33,695 bases of DNA from Chloroflexota bacterium (lineage in GTDB: Bacteria > Chloroflexota > Limnocylindria > Limnocylindrales > CSP1-4). The stretch is taken from the NCBI GenBank assembly GCA_021813655.1, contig JAKAJU010000152.1, positions 1 to 33,695 of the forward strand, in the 5' to 3' direction. The position numbers and the translations under genes are program-made. Every line of letters starts with the position of its first letter. The stretch's first letter is position 1. The notes below the pieces were generated by a model. The model made no database searches. It had not been told where the DNA came from and saw only the letters and a program-made list of their open reading frames with translations. This document shows positions 8,386 to 16,686 of the stretch, in pieces.

Positions 8386-9585
8386 ATGCAGACCCACGCG
8401 ATCACACTGCTCGGCACAGGCCTGATCGGCGACTTCTACACCATGACGCTCCACGGGCAGCGCGGCCGCGACCGCGTGCGCGTCGTCTACTCGCGAAGCG
8501 CGGGTCGCGGCGCGACGTTCTGCGAACGATGGGAGATCCCGGAGTCCACGACGGACATGCAGGCGGCCATCCGCCACCCCGAGACCGACGTGGTGGTCGT
8601 CGCCCTCCCGAACCACCTGCACGAGGAGGCGGTGAAGGCGGTCGCCACAGCCGGCAAGGCAGTCCTCTGCACGAAGCCTCTCGGGCGCACGGCCGCCGAG
8701 GCGCGCCGGATGCTCGAGGCGGTCGAGGCGGCCGGCGTCTTCGGCGGGTATCTCGAGGACCTCTGCTACACGCCGAAGACCCTGAAGGCCGTCCGGTCGG
8801 TGCGCGACGGAGCCCTCGGCGACGTGACGTGGGTCCGCTCGCGCGAGACGCACCCCGGGCCGCACAGCGCCTGGTTCTGGGATGGCCGGCTCACGGGCGG
8901 CGGCGCGATCATCGATCTCGGCTGCCACTGTATCGAGATCATCCGCAACTTCGTCGGCAAGGGGAACCGGCCGGTCGAGGTCCTGTGCCACACGGACACT
9001 CTCGTCCACCCGATCGACGACGAGGACAATGCCATAGCCCTGATCCGGTTCGAGTCGGGCGCGATCGGCCAGTTCGAGGTGAGCTGGACGTTCCGCGGCG
9101 GCATGGACCTGCGCGACGAGGTCGCGGGGACGCACGGCACGATCTGGCTCAACCACTTCCTCCGGACCGGGTACGAGATGTTCACGGCCGGCGGGAGCGG
9201 TGGCTACGTGGCCGAGAAGGCCGAGACCGCCGCGGGGTGGCTCTTCCCCGTCGGGGACGAGGTCTCCGAGCTCGGATACGTCGACATGTTCACGGACATG
9301 TTCGACGCGATGGACGGCGGCGGCATGCCGCGCGAGAGCTTCTACGACGGCTACGTCGTGAACTCCGTGATGGACGCCTGCTACCGCTCGGCGAAGAACG
9401 GGCGGTGGGAGCCAGTGGACCTCGACTGGCGGGGCGGGAGCACCCTCCGCATCGCGTCCACGCCGGAGACGTATGACGGCTCCATCGTCATCAAGCGCGA
9501 GATCCTGCCCGACGGCCGCGTGAAGATGATCCTCAAGGACCCGGCGACCGGTGACTTCGTGGACCGCGTCGTCGCCGGGGCGTGA
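8386..9585 (+). CDS. Gfo/Idh/MocA-family sugar dehydrogenase (copy 1, CTKPLGR type)
   Basis: The 399-residue product has an N-terminal NAD(P)-binding Rossmann fold ([11 protein letters not shown], about residues 7-17) and [11 protein letters not shown]. The usual EKP catalytic-lysine motif appears as CTKPLGR (K97). The C-terminal alpha/beta domain has [24 protein letters not shown], where the later histidine would act in hydride transfer. The family oxidises or reduces hydroxyls of sugars, inositols or glycosides with NAD(P). It is clearly paralogous to the product of 14734-15798. They share CTKPLGR, GPH..FW, GGGA..D, AGWLFPV.DEV and [11 protein letters not shown]. The ATG at 8386 follows a GGAGAGG site; the frame is open further upstream but overlaps the divergent gene. 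Its stop overlaps the nagB-like start (TGATG). Confidence 0.85.
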   Translation: MQTHAITLLGTGLIGDFYTMTLHGQRGRDRVRVVYSRSAGRGATFCERWEIPESTTDMQAAIRHPETDVVVVALPNHLHEEAVKAVATAGKAVLCTKPLGRTAAEARRMLEAVEAAGVFGGYLEDLCYTPKTLKAVRSVRDGALGDVTWVRSRETHPGPHSAWFWDGRLTGGGAIIDLGCHCIEIIRNFVGKGNRPVEVLCHTDTLVHPIDDEDNAIALIRFESGAIGQFEVSWTFRGGMDLRDEVAGTHGTIWLNHFLRTGYEMFTAGGSGGYVAEKAETAAGWLFPVGDEVSELGYVDMFTDMFDAMDGGGMPRESFYDGYVVNSVMDACYRSAKNGRWEPVDLDWRGGSTLRIASTPETYDGSIVIKREILPDGRVKMILKDPATGDFVDRVVAGA

Positions 9586-10316
9586 TGGGGGACGACGCCC
9601 GGCGCGTCGTCCTGCCGGCGGCGGACTGGGCCTCCGCGGTCGCGGCGGAGCTCGTCGCGCGCCTCTCCGACCGGCCCGCGCTGCGGATCTGCCTCCCGAC
9701 GGGCGAGACGCCCGGTCCTGTGTACGCCGCCCTCGTCGCGGCCGCCTGCGACGGACGGGTCTCGTTCGACCGGGCCACGCTCGTCATGCTCGACGCGTGG
9801 GTGGGCCTGCCCCCGGGCGATCCGGCGCGGTGCGACGTCCGGCTCCGCGCGGAGCTCGTGGACCGACTCCCGAGGCCACCCGCGGCGTTCATCGCGATCG
9901 ACGTGGACGGGCCGGACCCTGATGCGGCCGCGGATCGTCACGACGCGGCCGCAGCGCGTCTCGACCTCGCCATCCTCGGCCTGGGGCCCAACGGGCACGT
10001 CGGGTTCAACGAGCCCGGGTCCCGCCCCGACGACCCGACGCGACTCGTCCGCCTGGCCGCCTCGAGTCGCGAGGCCGCGGTCGCCAGGTACGGCGCGACG
10101 CGCGTCCCGACCGCGGGCATCACCATCGGTCTGCGGCGCCTGCTCGGGGCGGAGGAGGCGTGGCTCCTCGTCACGGGCGAGCGCAAGGCGTCGATCCTGC
10201 GGCGCTGCCTCGAGGACCCCGTTGGCCCTGACCGCCCGGCGTCGTGGCTGCGGCGACACCCGAGGCTGACCGTCTTCGCGGACGAGGGTGCGGCCAGCCT
10301 CCTGCCCCGCGGGTAG
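9585..10316 (+). CDS. nagB: glucosamine-6-phosphate deaminase-like protein (NagB type I)
   Basis: The 243-residue NagB/6-phosphogluconolactonase-fold protein has PTGETPGPVYAAL (phosphate loop), VMLDAWVG with the proton-transfer aspartate, and LGLGPNGHVGFNEPGS (H138 opens the ring, E143 nearby). GITIGL, VTGERKA and SWLRRHPRLTVFADEGA follow. The FNEPG block separates it from 6-phosphogluconolactonases. The expected reaction is glucosamine-6-phosphate to fructose-6-phosphate plus ammonia, the last step of N-acetylglucosamine use. The ATG at 9585 shares one base with the upstream stop (TGATG), so it is coupled to the dehydrogenase. A GTG at 9582 is an alternative. The N-terminal part is somewhat diverged, so another aminosugar phosphate is possible. 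Confidence 0.82.
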   Translation: MGDDARRVVLPAADWASAVAAELVARLSDRPALRICLPTGETPGPVYAALVAAACDGRVSFDRATLVMLDAWVGLPPGDPARCDVRLRAELVDRLPRPPAAFIAIDVDGPDPDAAADRHDAAAARLDLAILGLGPNGHVGFNEPGSRPDDPTRLVRLAASSREAAVARYGATRVPTAGITIGLRRLLGAEEAWLLVTGERKASILRRCLEDPVGPDRPASWLRRHPRLTVFADEGAASLLPRG

Positions 10317-10388
10317 GGGAGCGGCGCGCCGCGGGCGCAGCCCGTGCGATCACGGCGCGGGCCGCCCCGCCGGGGAGGCGCGGTCCGG

Positions 10389-11732
10389 CTACCCGCGACC
10401 CGCGAGGACGACCTCTGGCATCCCGGCCGGCTCGCCGGCGGCCAGCCACCGCGCGAGCGGCTCGCGAGCGAAGAGCTGGTCGACGACCATCGCGGAGCAG
10501 CCGGTGACGCCCGCAAGGCCGCCGAGCGACGAGCGGCGGATCAGGAGGTCGTGCGTCGCGAGCGGAAGGGCGCGCTCATGGACCACCTCGCGGATCGACG
10601 CGACCATCGCGTCCGCGTGCAGGCCCACGCGCCCGCCGATGATGATGAGCGACGGGTTGAAGAAGTTCACGATGCCGGCGAGCATGAGACCGACCCGCCG
10701 TCCGGCCGCGCGCAGGAGGCCGGTCGCCGCGGCGTCGCCCGCCGAGGCCGCGGCGACGACGTCGTCCGTGGTGAGCGAGCCCCGACGCTCGAGGATGGCG
10801 GCGAGGGCAGGGCTCGTCCCGTCCCGGGCGGCCGCCTCGCCATCGCGCGCGAGCGCGTGGCCTCCGGCGAGCGCCTCGAGGCAGCCCGTCCGCCCGCATC
10901 GGCAGACGATCGACGGATCGTCGGAGACGGGGCTGTGCCCCACGTCGCCCGCGGAGCCCTGCGCGCCACGGTGGAGGTGCCCGTCGGAGATGATGCCCGC
11001 GCCGATGCCGGTCCCGATCTTCAGGACGACGACGTCCTCGTGGTTCGCCGCGACCCCGGAGCGCAGCTCGCCGAGTGCGAGGACGTTCACGTCGTTGTCC
11101 ACCCAGACCGGCGCGGAGTACCGCTTCGCGAGGCGGTCGCGGACGGGGTAGCCGTCCCATCCCGGCATGATGGCGGGCGAGATCGGCCGCCCCGCGTCGA
11201 ACTCGACCGGACCCGGCAGGCCGATCCCGAGGCCCCACAGCCGGCCCGGGAGGGAGGCGCACTCCGCGCGGACCTCGTCGAACATCGTGTCGAGCCGGGC
11301 GAGCACCGCGTCCGGGCCCACCGCGATGTCGAGCGGGGCGTCGCGGTGGGCGAGGACCCGGCCGTCGAGGGCCGCCACGGCCGCGATGACGCTCGTCGCG
11401 CCCAGGTCGGCCACGAGCAGGTGGCCGGCGTCCGCGCGGAACGCCAGGTGGCGGGGGGGTCGTCCGCCCGTGCTCGGGCCCGTCTCGCCCTCGGCGACGA
11501 GGCCGTGCTCGATGAGCTCGCCCACGCGGCGGGCGACGACGCTGCGCGTCAGGCCCGTCCGCGCGACGATCTCCCCGCGCGAGCGCGCGCGCCCCAGGCG
11601 GATCGCGTCGAGGACCGTGACGAGCGAATCCAGGGTCTCCTCCTGGAGGAGGGCGCCGTCGCGCCCGCTCGTGCCCGAGGCCGCAGGTCCCGGACGGCCA
11701 CCGTCGCGCTCGAGGTACGAGGTCACGCTCAC
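10389..11732 (-). CDS. ROK-family transcriptional repressor (NagC/XylR-like)
   Basis: The 447-residue product has an N-terminal winged helix (about residues 35-95, RSRGEIVARTGLTRSVVARRVGELIEHGLV, then a STGGRPP wing). A ROK sugar-binding domain follows, with DLGATS, IGLPGPV, DNDVNVLALGE, GTGIGAGI and the zinc knuckle CRCGRTGCLEAL. The layout is that of NagC/Mlc/XylR repressors, which release DNA on binding a sugar or sugar phosphate. The usual GE(I/L)GH sugar contact reads GDVGH, so Asp replaces Glu. The start is a GTG with only a weak GGATGAG site. The gene is divergent from the sugar operon, and a perfect inverted repeat in the shared intergenic region is its likely operator. It converges with the nagB-like gene. 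Confidence 0.88.
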   Translation of the reverse strand: MSVTSYLERDGGRPGPAASGTSGRDGALLQEETLDSLVTVLDAIRLGRARSRGEIVARTGLTRSVVARRVGELIEHGLVAEGETGPSTGGRPPRHLAFRADAGHLLVADLGATSVIAAVAALDGRVLAHRDAPLDIAVGPDAVLARLDTMFDEVRAECASLPGRLWGLGIGLPGPVEFDAGRPISPAIMPGWDGYPVRDRLAKRYSAPVWVDNDVNVLALGELRSGVAANHEDVVVLKIGTGIGAGIISDGHLHRGAQGSAGDVGHSPVSDDPSIVCRCGRTGCLEALAGGHALARDGEAAARDGTSPALAAILERRGSLTTDDVVAAASAGDAAATGLLRAAGRRVGLMLAGIVNFFNPSLIIIGGRVGLHADAMVASIREVVHERALPLATHDLLIRRSSLGGLAGVTGCSAMVVDQLFAREPLARWLAAGEPAGMPEVVLAGRG

Positions 11733-11737
11733 GGGCT

Positions 11738-11791
11738 CATCCTACAAGTGCGCGAGGACTTTTGCTCTTCACGTGCCGAAGTTGTAGGATG
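11738..11791. promoter_or_regulatory. candidate ROK repressor operator: perfect inverted repeat in the divergent intergenic region
   Basis: CATCCTACAA (11738-11747) and TTGTAGGATG (11782-11791) are exact reverse complements with 34 bases between them. The dyad centre lies in the rare T-rich patch ACTTTTGC. Half-site centres are 44 bases apart, about four helical turns. One arm sits just before the repressor GTG, over its weak ribosome binding site. The other overlaps a possible -10 box for the sugar operon. This suggests autoregulation together with control of the operon; binding itself is inference. Confidence 0.6.
11762..11790 (+). promoter_or_regulatory. candidate sigma-70-like promoter of the sugar operon
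   Basis: TTGCTC (11762-11767) and TAGGAT (11785-11790) are separated by 17 bases. They resemble -35 and -10 elements, and the -10 lies inside the right arm of the inverted repeat. Transcription would begin near 11797, about 50 bases before the first gene. Confidence 0.45.
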
Positions 11792-11827
11792 TCGCCGGCG
11801 CGCGCATCTTCGATCATCGATGCACGC

Positions 11828-11835
11828 AGAGGAGG
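11828..11835 (+). promoter_or_regulatory. ribosome binding site favouring the ATG at 11847
   Basis: AGAGGAGG ends 11 bases before the ATG at 11847. An in-frame ATG at 11820 lies upstream of this site and has none of its own, so the shorter start is preferred. Confidence 0.65.
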
Positions 11836-11846
11836 CCGTCCGTCCC

Positions 11847-13007
11847 ATGCCGCGACGCAGCGACATCGGCACCGCCGTCATCGGGAGCGGGTTCATCGGG
11901 ACCGTCCACATCGAGGCCCTGCGCCGGATCGGCGTCCGCGTCGCCGGCCTCCTCGAGTCCTCCCCGCAGCTCGGCGCCGAGCGCGCCGCGGCGCTCGGTG
12001 TGCCGAAGGCGTACGGGACGCTCGACGACCTCCTCGCGGACGACACCGTGCGGGTGGTCCACGTGACCTCGCCGAACGAGCTCCACCACCCGCAGGTCAG
12101 GAGCATCCTCGCGTCCGGCCGGCACGTCGTCTGCGAGAAGCCGCTCGCGATGACCTCGGCCGAGTCGCGCGAGCTCGTGGCCCTCGCGGCAGCGTCGGGC
12201 CTCGTCAACGCGGTGAACTTCAACATCCGCTTCTACCCGATCAACCAGCACGTCGCGTCGCTCGTGCGCGAGGGTGGGCTCGGCGACGTCCGGCTGGTCA
12301 CGGGGCGCTACTTCCAGGACTGGCTCCTCTTCGACACCGACTGGAACTGGCGCCTCGAGCGCGATCAGGGCGGGGTCCTGCGCGCGGTCGGCGACATCGG
12401 GTCGCACTGGCTCGATCTCACGAGCTTCGTCACCGGCCGGCGCGTCGAGTCCGTCATGGCGGACCTCGCGACGTTCATCCCCGTCCGCCGCAAGCCGGCA
12501 GGTCCCGTCCTCACGTTCAGCACCGAGCGCGCCGCGGAGACGATCCCCGTCGAGATCCACACCGAGGACGTGGCCACGATCCTCCTGCGCTACGAGGGCG
12601 GCGCGCGCGGGAGCGTCGCGATCTCCCAGCTGAGCCCGGGCCGGAAGAACAGCCTCGCGTACCAGGTGGACGGCTCGACCTCGGCGGTCGCGTGGGATTC
12701 GGAGCAGCCGGACCAGCTGTGGATCGGACACCGCGACCGGCCCAACGAGATCCTGCTGCGGAGCCCGGCGCTCATGAACGCCTCGGGCGTCGCCGCGGCC
12801 CGGCTGCCCGGCGGTCATGTCGAGGGCTTCGCGGACACCTTCGGCGCCGTCTTCAGCGCGATCTACGATGACGTCCTCGCCGGGGCGCCGTCGCCCGCGC
12901 CGCGCTACGCGACGTTCGCCGACGGGCACGAGGAGATGCTCGTGGGCGATGCCGTCCTCGAGAGCTCCCGCACGGGACGCTGGGTGAAGGTGGCGCGGCC
13001 GGCATGA
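11847..13007 (+). CDS. Gfo/Idh/MocA-family sugar dehydrogenase (copy 2, classical EKPL type)
   Basis: The 386-residue product has a Rossmann start GTAVIGSGFIGTVHIEAL, the TSPNELHHPQV loop and the canonical CEKPLAMT motif with catalytic lysine K98. The C-terminal domain contains NFNIRFYPINQHV and DIGSHWLDL, with the family's conserved DxGxH histidine, and YFQDWLLFDTDWNWR. It differs in detail from the two CTKPLGR-type dehydrogenases of this locus and probably handles a different step or substrate. It is the first gene of the long plus-strand operon, and the candidate operator and promoter lie directly upstream. The frame is open far upstream across the repressor region, but only the part from 11847 looks like a protein of this family. 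Confidence 0.85.
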   Translation: MPRRSDIGTAVIGSGFIGTVHIEALRRIGVRVAGLLESSPQLGAERAAALGVPKAYGTLDDLLADDTVRVVHVTSPNELHHPQVRSILASGRHVVCEKPLAMTSAESRELVALAAASGLVNAVNFNIRFYPINQHVASLVREGGLGDVRLVTGRYFQDWLLFDTDWNWRLERDQGGVLRAVGDIGSHWLDLTSFVTGRRVESVMADLATFIPVRRKPAGPVLTFSTERAAETIPVEIHTEDVATILLRYEGGARGSVAISQLSPGRKNSLAYQVDGSTSAVAWDSEQPDQLWIGHRDRPNEILLRSPALMNASGVAAARLPGGHVEGFADTFGAVFSAIYDDVLAGAPSPAPRYATFADGHEEMLVGDAVLESSRTGRWVKVARPA

Positions 13008-13050
13008 AGATCGATCACCGAGGCCGTCGAAGCCCGGAGGGCATGTCACG

Positions 13051-13965
13051 ATGAAGCTCGGTCTGCTCACCGCACCCTTCCCCGAGACCCCGCTCATGGA
13101 AGTCGCCGACTGGGCCGCCGGCGAAGGCTTCGAGGTCCTCGAGATCGCCTGCTGGCCCCGATCCTCCGGGCCCACGCGCAGGTATGCGGGGACGAGCCAC
13201 GTCGACGTCGCGAACCTCTCGGCGTCGCAGGCGACGGAGATCGTCGGCGCGATCGCGTCGAAGGGTCTCTCGATCTCCGGCCTCGGCTACTACCCGAACC
13301 CGCTCCATCCGGATCCCGCCCACCGGGCGGAGGTGATCGGCCACCTCAGGCACGTCATCACCGCGGCCGAGAAGATGGGGATCCCGCTCGTCAACACGTT
13401 CATGGGCGGCGACGCGGCGAAGAACCAGGACCAGAACTGGGAGGAGGCGCTCCGGGTCTGGCCCGACATCGTGCGGTTCGCCGACGACCACGGGCGGAAG
13501 ATCACCCTCGAGAACTGCCCGATGATCTTCAGCTACGACGAGTGGCCGGGCGGACACAACATCGCGACCACGCCGCGCATGTGGCGCCGCATCCTGGAGC
13601 AGTGGAGCGGCACGATCGGGCTCAACTTCGATCCGAGCCACCTCGTGCTCCAGATGATCGACATGCGCCGCTTCCTCAAGGAGTTCGGGGCGCACGTCCT
13701 CCACTACCAGGCCAAGGACCTGATGATCGACGTCGACGGGCTCTACGAGCGCGGCGTCTTCTCGTTGGGGATGGGCTGGCAGATCCCGCGCATCCCGGGC
13801 CTTGGCGAGGTCGACTGGTCCGTGGTCTTCAGCGAGCTCTATCGCCAGGGCTACGAGGGCGACTGCATCATCGAGCACGAGGATCGCCGGTTCGAAGGGA
13901 CCGACGCCAAGGTCAAGCAGGGCTTCCTGATCGCCAGGGACGTGCTGCGGCCGTACTGCCGGTAG
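13051..13965 (+). CDS. xylose-isomerase-like TIM-barrel sugar (phosphate) isomerase/epimerase
   Basis: The 304-residue AP-endonuclease-2/xylose-isomerase-fold barrel starts MKLGLLTAPFPETPL. Candidate metal ligands are E154 (TLENCP), D194 and H197 (NFDPSH), and E275 (IIEHED). GLGYYPNPLHPDP, NTFMGGD and SYDEWPGGHNIA are conserved in a family usually found beside Gfo/Idh/MocA dehydrogenases, but I know of no firm substrate. Such proteins epimerise keto-sugars or dehydrate inososes (IolE-like). A product of the neighbouring dehydrogenases, for example a 3-keto sugar, is a reasonable substrate. GGAGG lies 10 bases before the ATG. The gap from the upstream gene is 43 bases. Confidence 0.82.
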   Translation: MKLGLLTAPFPETPLMEVADWAAGEGFEVLEIACWPRSSGPTRRYAGTSHVDVANLSASQATEIVGAIASKGLSISGLGYYPNPLHPDPAHRAEVIGHLRHVITAAEKMGIPLVNTFMGGDAAKNQDQNWEEALRVWPDIVRFADDHGRKITLENCPMIFSYDEWPGGHNIATTPRMWRRILEQWSGTIGLNFDPSHLVLQMIDMRRFLKEFGAHVLHYQAKDLMIDVDGLYERGVFSLGMGWQIPRIPGLGEVDWSVVFSELYRQGYEGDCIIEHEDRRFEGTDAKVKQGFLIARDVLRPYCR

Positions 13966-13993
13966 GGGCGCCGGGATCCGCACCAGGAGCGAC

Positions 13994-14734
13994 ATGGGAC
14001 TCTCGATCGAGAACCTCACCGAGCGCGACATCGCGAAGACGATCGATCACTCTCTCCTCCGCCCGGAGCTGGACGACGCGTTCGTCGAGGCCGGCTGCCG
14101 GCTGGCGGCGAAGTACGACGTGGCATCCGTCTGCGTGAGGCCGGCCGACGTCCGGCGCGCGAAGGCCATCCTCGCCGGCACGGACGTGGCTGTCGGGACC
14201 ACGATCGGGTTCCCGCACGGCAACCACACGACCGAGATCAAGGTCCACGAGGCGGAGCGCGCCCTCGCCGACGGTGCGACCGAGCTCGACATGGTGCTCC
14301 AGGTCGGCGCGCTCAAGTCGGGCCGCGACGCTGACGTGGAGGCCGACATCCGGGCGGTCGTCGACGTCGCGCACGCCGCGGGCGCGATCGTCAAGGTGAT
14401 CTTCGAGAACGCCTACCTCACGGACGGCGAGAAGGTCCGTGCCTGCCACCTCGCCGAGGCCGCGGGGGCGGACTTCGTGAAGACGAGCACCGGGTTCGCG
14501 CCCTCGGGCGCGACCCACGACGACCTGCGGCTCATGCGCGCGAACACCTCGCCGCACGTCGAGGTCAAGGCCGCCGGGGGCGTCCGCACGCTCGATGCGC
14601 TCCTCGACGTCATGGAGATCGGCGTGACGCGGATCGGCGCCACCGCGACGGAGGCGATCATCCTGGACTTCCGGGCGCGCAAGGCCGGAGCAGCACCCGT
14701 GACCACGGCGACGGGCGAGGGGAGCGGCTACTGA
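13994..14734 (+). CDS. deoC: deoxyribose-phosphate aldolase-type class I aldolase
   Basis: The 246-residue DeoC-family TIM barrel carries KTIDHSLLRPE, TTIGFPHG, ELDMVLQVGALKSG (D99), VKVIFENAYLT, FVKTSTGFAPSGAT with the Schiff-base lysine K163, and VEVKAAGGVRT with the assisting K192. All key aldolase residues are therefore present. Classical DeoC cleaves 2-deoxyribose-5-phosphate to glyceraldehyde-3-phosphate and acetaldehyde. No nucleoside phosphorylase or phosphopentomutase is nearby. Inside a sugar operon between an epimerase and a dehydrogenase, it may cleave a deoxy- or keto-sugar phosphate made by its neighbours (inference). AGGAG lies 4 bases before the ATG. Its stop overlaps the next start (TGATG). 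Confidence 0.85.
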   Translation: MGLSIENLTERDIAKTIDHSLLRPELDDAFVEAGCRLAAKYDVASVCVRPADVRRAKAILAGTDVAVGTTIGFPHGNHTTEIKVHEAERALADGATELDMVLQVGALKSGRDADVEADIRAVVDVAHAAGAIVKVIFENAYLTDGEKVRACHLAEAAGADFVKTSTGFAPSGATHDDLRLMRANTSPHVEVKAAGGVRTLDALLDVMEIGVTRIGATATEAIILDFRARKAGAAPVTTATGEGSGY

Positions 14735-15798
14735 TGACCACGCCCGTCCGGGTCGCCATGCTTGGCTGCGGCTTCATCGGCGAGTTCCACACCCTCGGGC
14801 TGCGCTACGTCCGCGACGCGCAGCTGGTCGCCGGCTGCGACGCCAGCCAGGAGCGGCGCGAGGCGTTCGCTGCCCGCTTCGGCTGCCGGGCCATCGCCTC
14901 GCTCGAGGAGCTGTGCGCCGACCCCGAGGTGGACCTCGTCATCGTCTCCGTGCCCAACCACCTGCACCGCGACGCCGTCATGGCGCTGGCGGCCGCCGGC
15001 AAGGGCGTCGCCTGCACCAAGCCCCTCGGCCGCAACGCGGACGAGGCGGCCGACATGCTCCGGGCGGTCACGGACGCCGGCGTCTTCAACGCCTACCTCG
15101 AGAACGTGATCTTCAACCCCGACGTCCTGCGGATGCGGGCCATGGTCGAGGCGGGCTCCATCGGCCGGCTCACCACGGCACGCGCTCGGGAGGGTCATTC
15201 CGGACCGCACGCCCCGCACTTCTGGAACGCCGACCTGGCCGGCGGCGGCGCGCTGCTGGACATGGCGTCCCACGGTGCCGAGTACGCCCGCTTCCTGTTC
15301 GGCAAGGACGTCGCGGTCACGGACGTCTTCGCCTGGGGTGCGACCCTCGTCCACGGGGGCAGGACCACGGGCGAGGACAACGCGCTGATGGTCATGCGCT
15401 TCGAGGACGGGCGGACGGCCACGATCGACGTCTCCTGGTCCTCCAAGGGCGGCCTCGAGGGGCGCTTCGAGGCGTACGGCGACGCCGGTCGCCTCATCAC
15501 CGACATCAGCGTCGGGTCACTCAAGGCGTTCGTGGAGCGGCCGGCCGGCTACGTGGTCGAGAAGGCGGACGTCGAGACGGGCTGGCTCTTCCCGGTCCCC
15601 GACGAGGTCCGCGTCCACGGCCACGACCTCATGATGGCGAACGTGATCGAGGCGTACCGTGACGGTCGCGCTCCGCAGGAGACGTTCCGCGACGGGTACA
15701 TCGTCAACGGCGTGCTCGACGCGGCCTACCGCTCCATGCGCAGCGGGCACTGGGAGCCGGTCACGCTCGACGCGGCGTTGCTCGGGAGCCCGGCGTGA
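14734..15798 (+). CDS. Gfo/Idh/MocA-family sugar dehydrogenase (copy 3, CTKPLGR type)
   Basis: The 354-residue product has the Rossmann motif AMLGCGFIGEFHTLGL, VPNHLHRDAV and the altered catalytic-lysine motif CTKPLGR (K96). Its substrate domain has SGPHAPHFWNADLAGGGALLDMASHG, YVVEKADVETGWLFPVPDEV and DGYIVNGVLDAAYRSM. These blocks are shared almost in register with the dehydrogenase at 8386-9585, so the two are paralogues, probably acting on related substrates. In the family they would transfer hydride between NAD(P) and a sugar hydroxyl. It is translationally coupled to the DeoC-type aldolase upstream and, by GTGA, to the SIS isomerase downstream. Confidence 0.86.
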   Translation: MTTPVRVAMLGCGFIGEFHTLGLRYVRDAQLVAGCDASQERREAFAARFGCRAIASLEELCADPEVDLVIVSVPNHLHRDAVMALAAAGKGVACTKPLGRNADEAADMLRAVTDAGVFNAYLENVIFNPDVLRMRAMVEAGSIGRLTTARAREGHSGPHAPHFWNADLAGGGALLDMASHGAEYARFLFGKDVAVTDVFAWGATLVHGGRTTGEDNALMVMRFEDGRTATIDVSWSSKGGLEGRFEAYGDAGRLITDISVGSLKAFVERPAGYVVEKADVETGWLFPVPDEVRVHGHDLMMANVIEAYRDGRAPQETFRDGYIVNGVLDAAYRSMRSGHWEPVTLDAALLGSPA

Positions 15799-16592
15799 CC
15801 ATGCCGGCGACGGCCGCCTCGACCTGGCTTCGCGAGGCTGCAGCCGTCCTCGCCCGGGTGACGGAGACCCAGGCCGACGGGATCGAGACGGCGAGCCGAT
15901 GGTGCGCGGAGGCGATCGCCTCCGACGGGCTTGTCCACCTCTTCGGCACCGGGCATTCCCGGATGCCGGTGGAGGAGATGTTCCCGCGCTACGGGTCGTA
16001 CCCGGGGTTCAACCCGATCGCCGAGCTGTCGATGACGTTCCACACCCAGGTGGTGGGCGCGAACGGCCAGCGCCAGGCGATGTTCATCGAGCGCACGCCC
16101 GGGCTCGCGGAGGTCGTCCTCTCGAACTTCCGGTTCGGGCCACACGATGTGATGGTCGTCTTCTCGGCGAGCGGCCTCACGGCGGTGCCCGTCGAGATGG
16201 CGCGCGGCGCGAAGGCACGCGGTCTGCGCGTCATCGCGGTCACGTCCGTGGCACAGTCGCTCTCCGCGGAGCCGGACCCCGCTGCCGGCCAGCGTCTTCT
16301 CGAGGTCGCCGACCTCACGCTCGACGTCTGCACGCCGCACGCGGACGCCCTCGTGACGATCGACGGGCTGGAGACGCCCGTCGGGCCCGGGAGCACCATC
16401 GGCGCCGTAGCCATCGTCAACGCCATCAAGGTCAGGACAGCAGAGCTGCTCGTGGAGGAAGGGGCGATGCCCCCGGTGATCACCCGCGCGAGCGTGGTGG
16501 GCGCCGAGCGGTCTCGGCAGCTGTTCGATGCGGCCTATCGAGAGCACGCGCGGCGTCTCGCGCGCGCGATCGACCAGTCAGGAGGAGGGTGA
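15795..16592 (+). CDS. SIS-domain sugar isomerase family protein (UPF0309-like)
   Basis: The 265-residue single-SIS protein has HLFGTGHSRMPVEEMFPRYGSYPG, VVFSASGLTAVPVEMA and GLRVIAVTSVAQS, with the serines and threonine of the sugar-phosphate pocket. This matches the poorly characterised SIS family labelled UPF0309, related to phosphoheptose isomerase GmhA and the MurQ etherase. Members often sit in aminosugar operons, but the reaction is not established. The start is GTG 15795 (GTGA overlap with the upstream stop) or ATG 15801; neither can be excluded. It is the last gene before a 94-base gap leading to the transporter genes. Confidence 0.75.
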   Translation: MTMPATAASTWLREAAAVLARVTETQADGIETASRWCAEAIASDGLVHLFGTGHSRMPVEEMFPRYGSYPGFNPIAELSMTFHTQVVGANGQRQAMFIERTPGLAEVVLSNFRFGPHDVMVVFSASGLTAVPVEMARGAKARGLRVIAVTSVAQSLSAEPDPAAGQRLLEVADLTLDVCTPHADALVTIDGLETPVGPGSTIGAVAIVNAIKVRTAELLVEEGAMPPVITRASVVGAERSRQLFDAAYREHARRLARAIDQSGGG

Positions 16593-16686
16593 CCAAGCGA
16601 GTACCGGAAGGATTCGCGGAGGACACGGTCGACCGACGCTCCACAAGGGTGCGTGCGGTCGGCCCGCGACAGAGGAGATCCGGTTG

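Noticed and set aside
10308-10397. Nine-base inverted match CGCGGGTAG / CTACCCGCG at the ends of nagB and the ROK repressor
   Set aside because: Both genes happen to end in Arg-Gly-stop. The 72-base spacer and GC-rich setting make chance likely. Shorter hairpins in between are imperfect and lack a U-tract, so no terminator is claimed.
10344-11846. Upstream extension of the dehydrogenase frame at 11847
   Set aside because: It runs antisense through the ROK repressor. The family N-terminus and a Shine-Dalgarno lie at 11828-11847.
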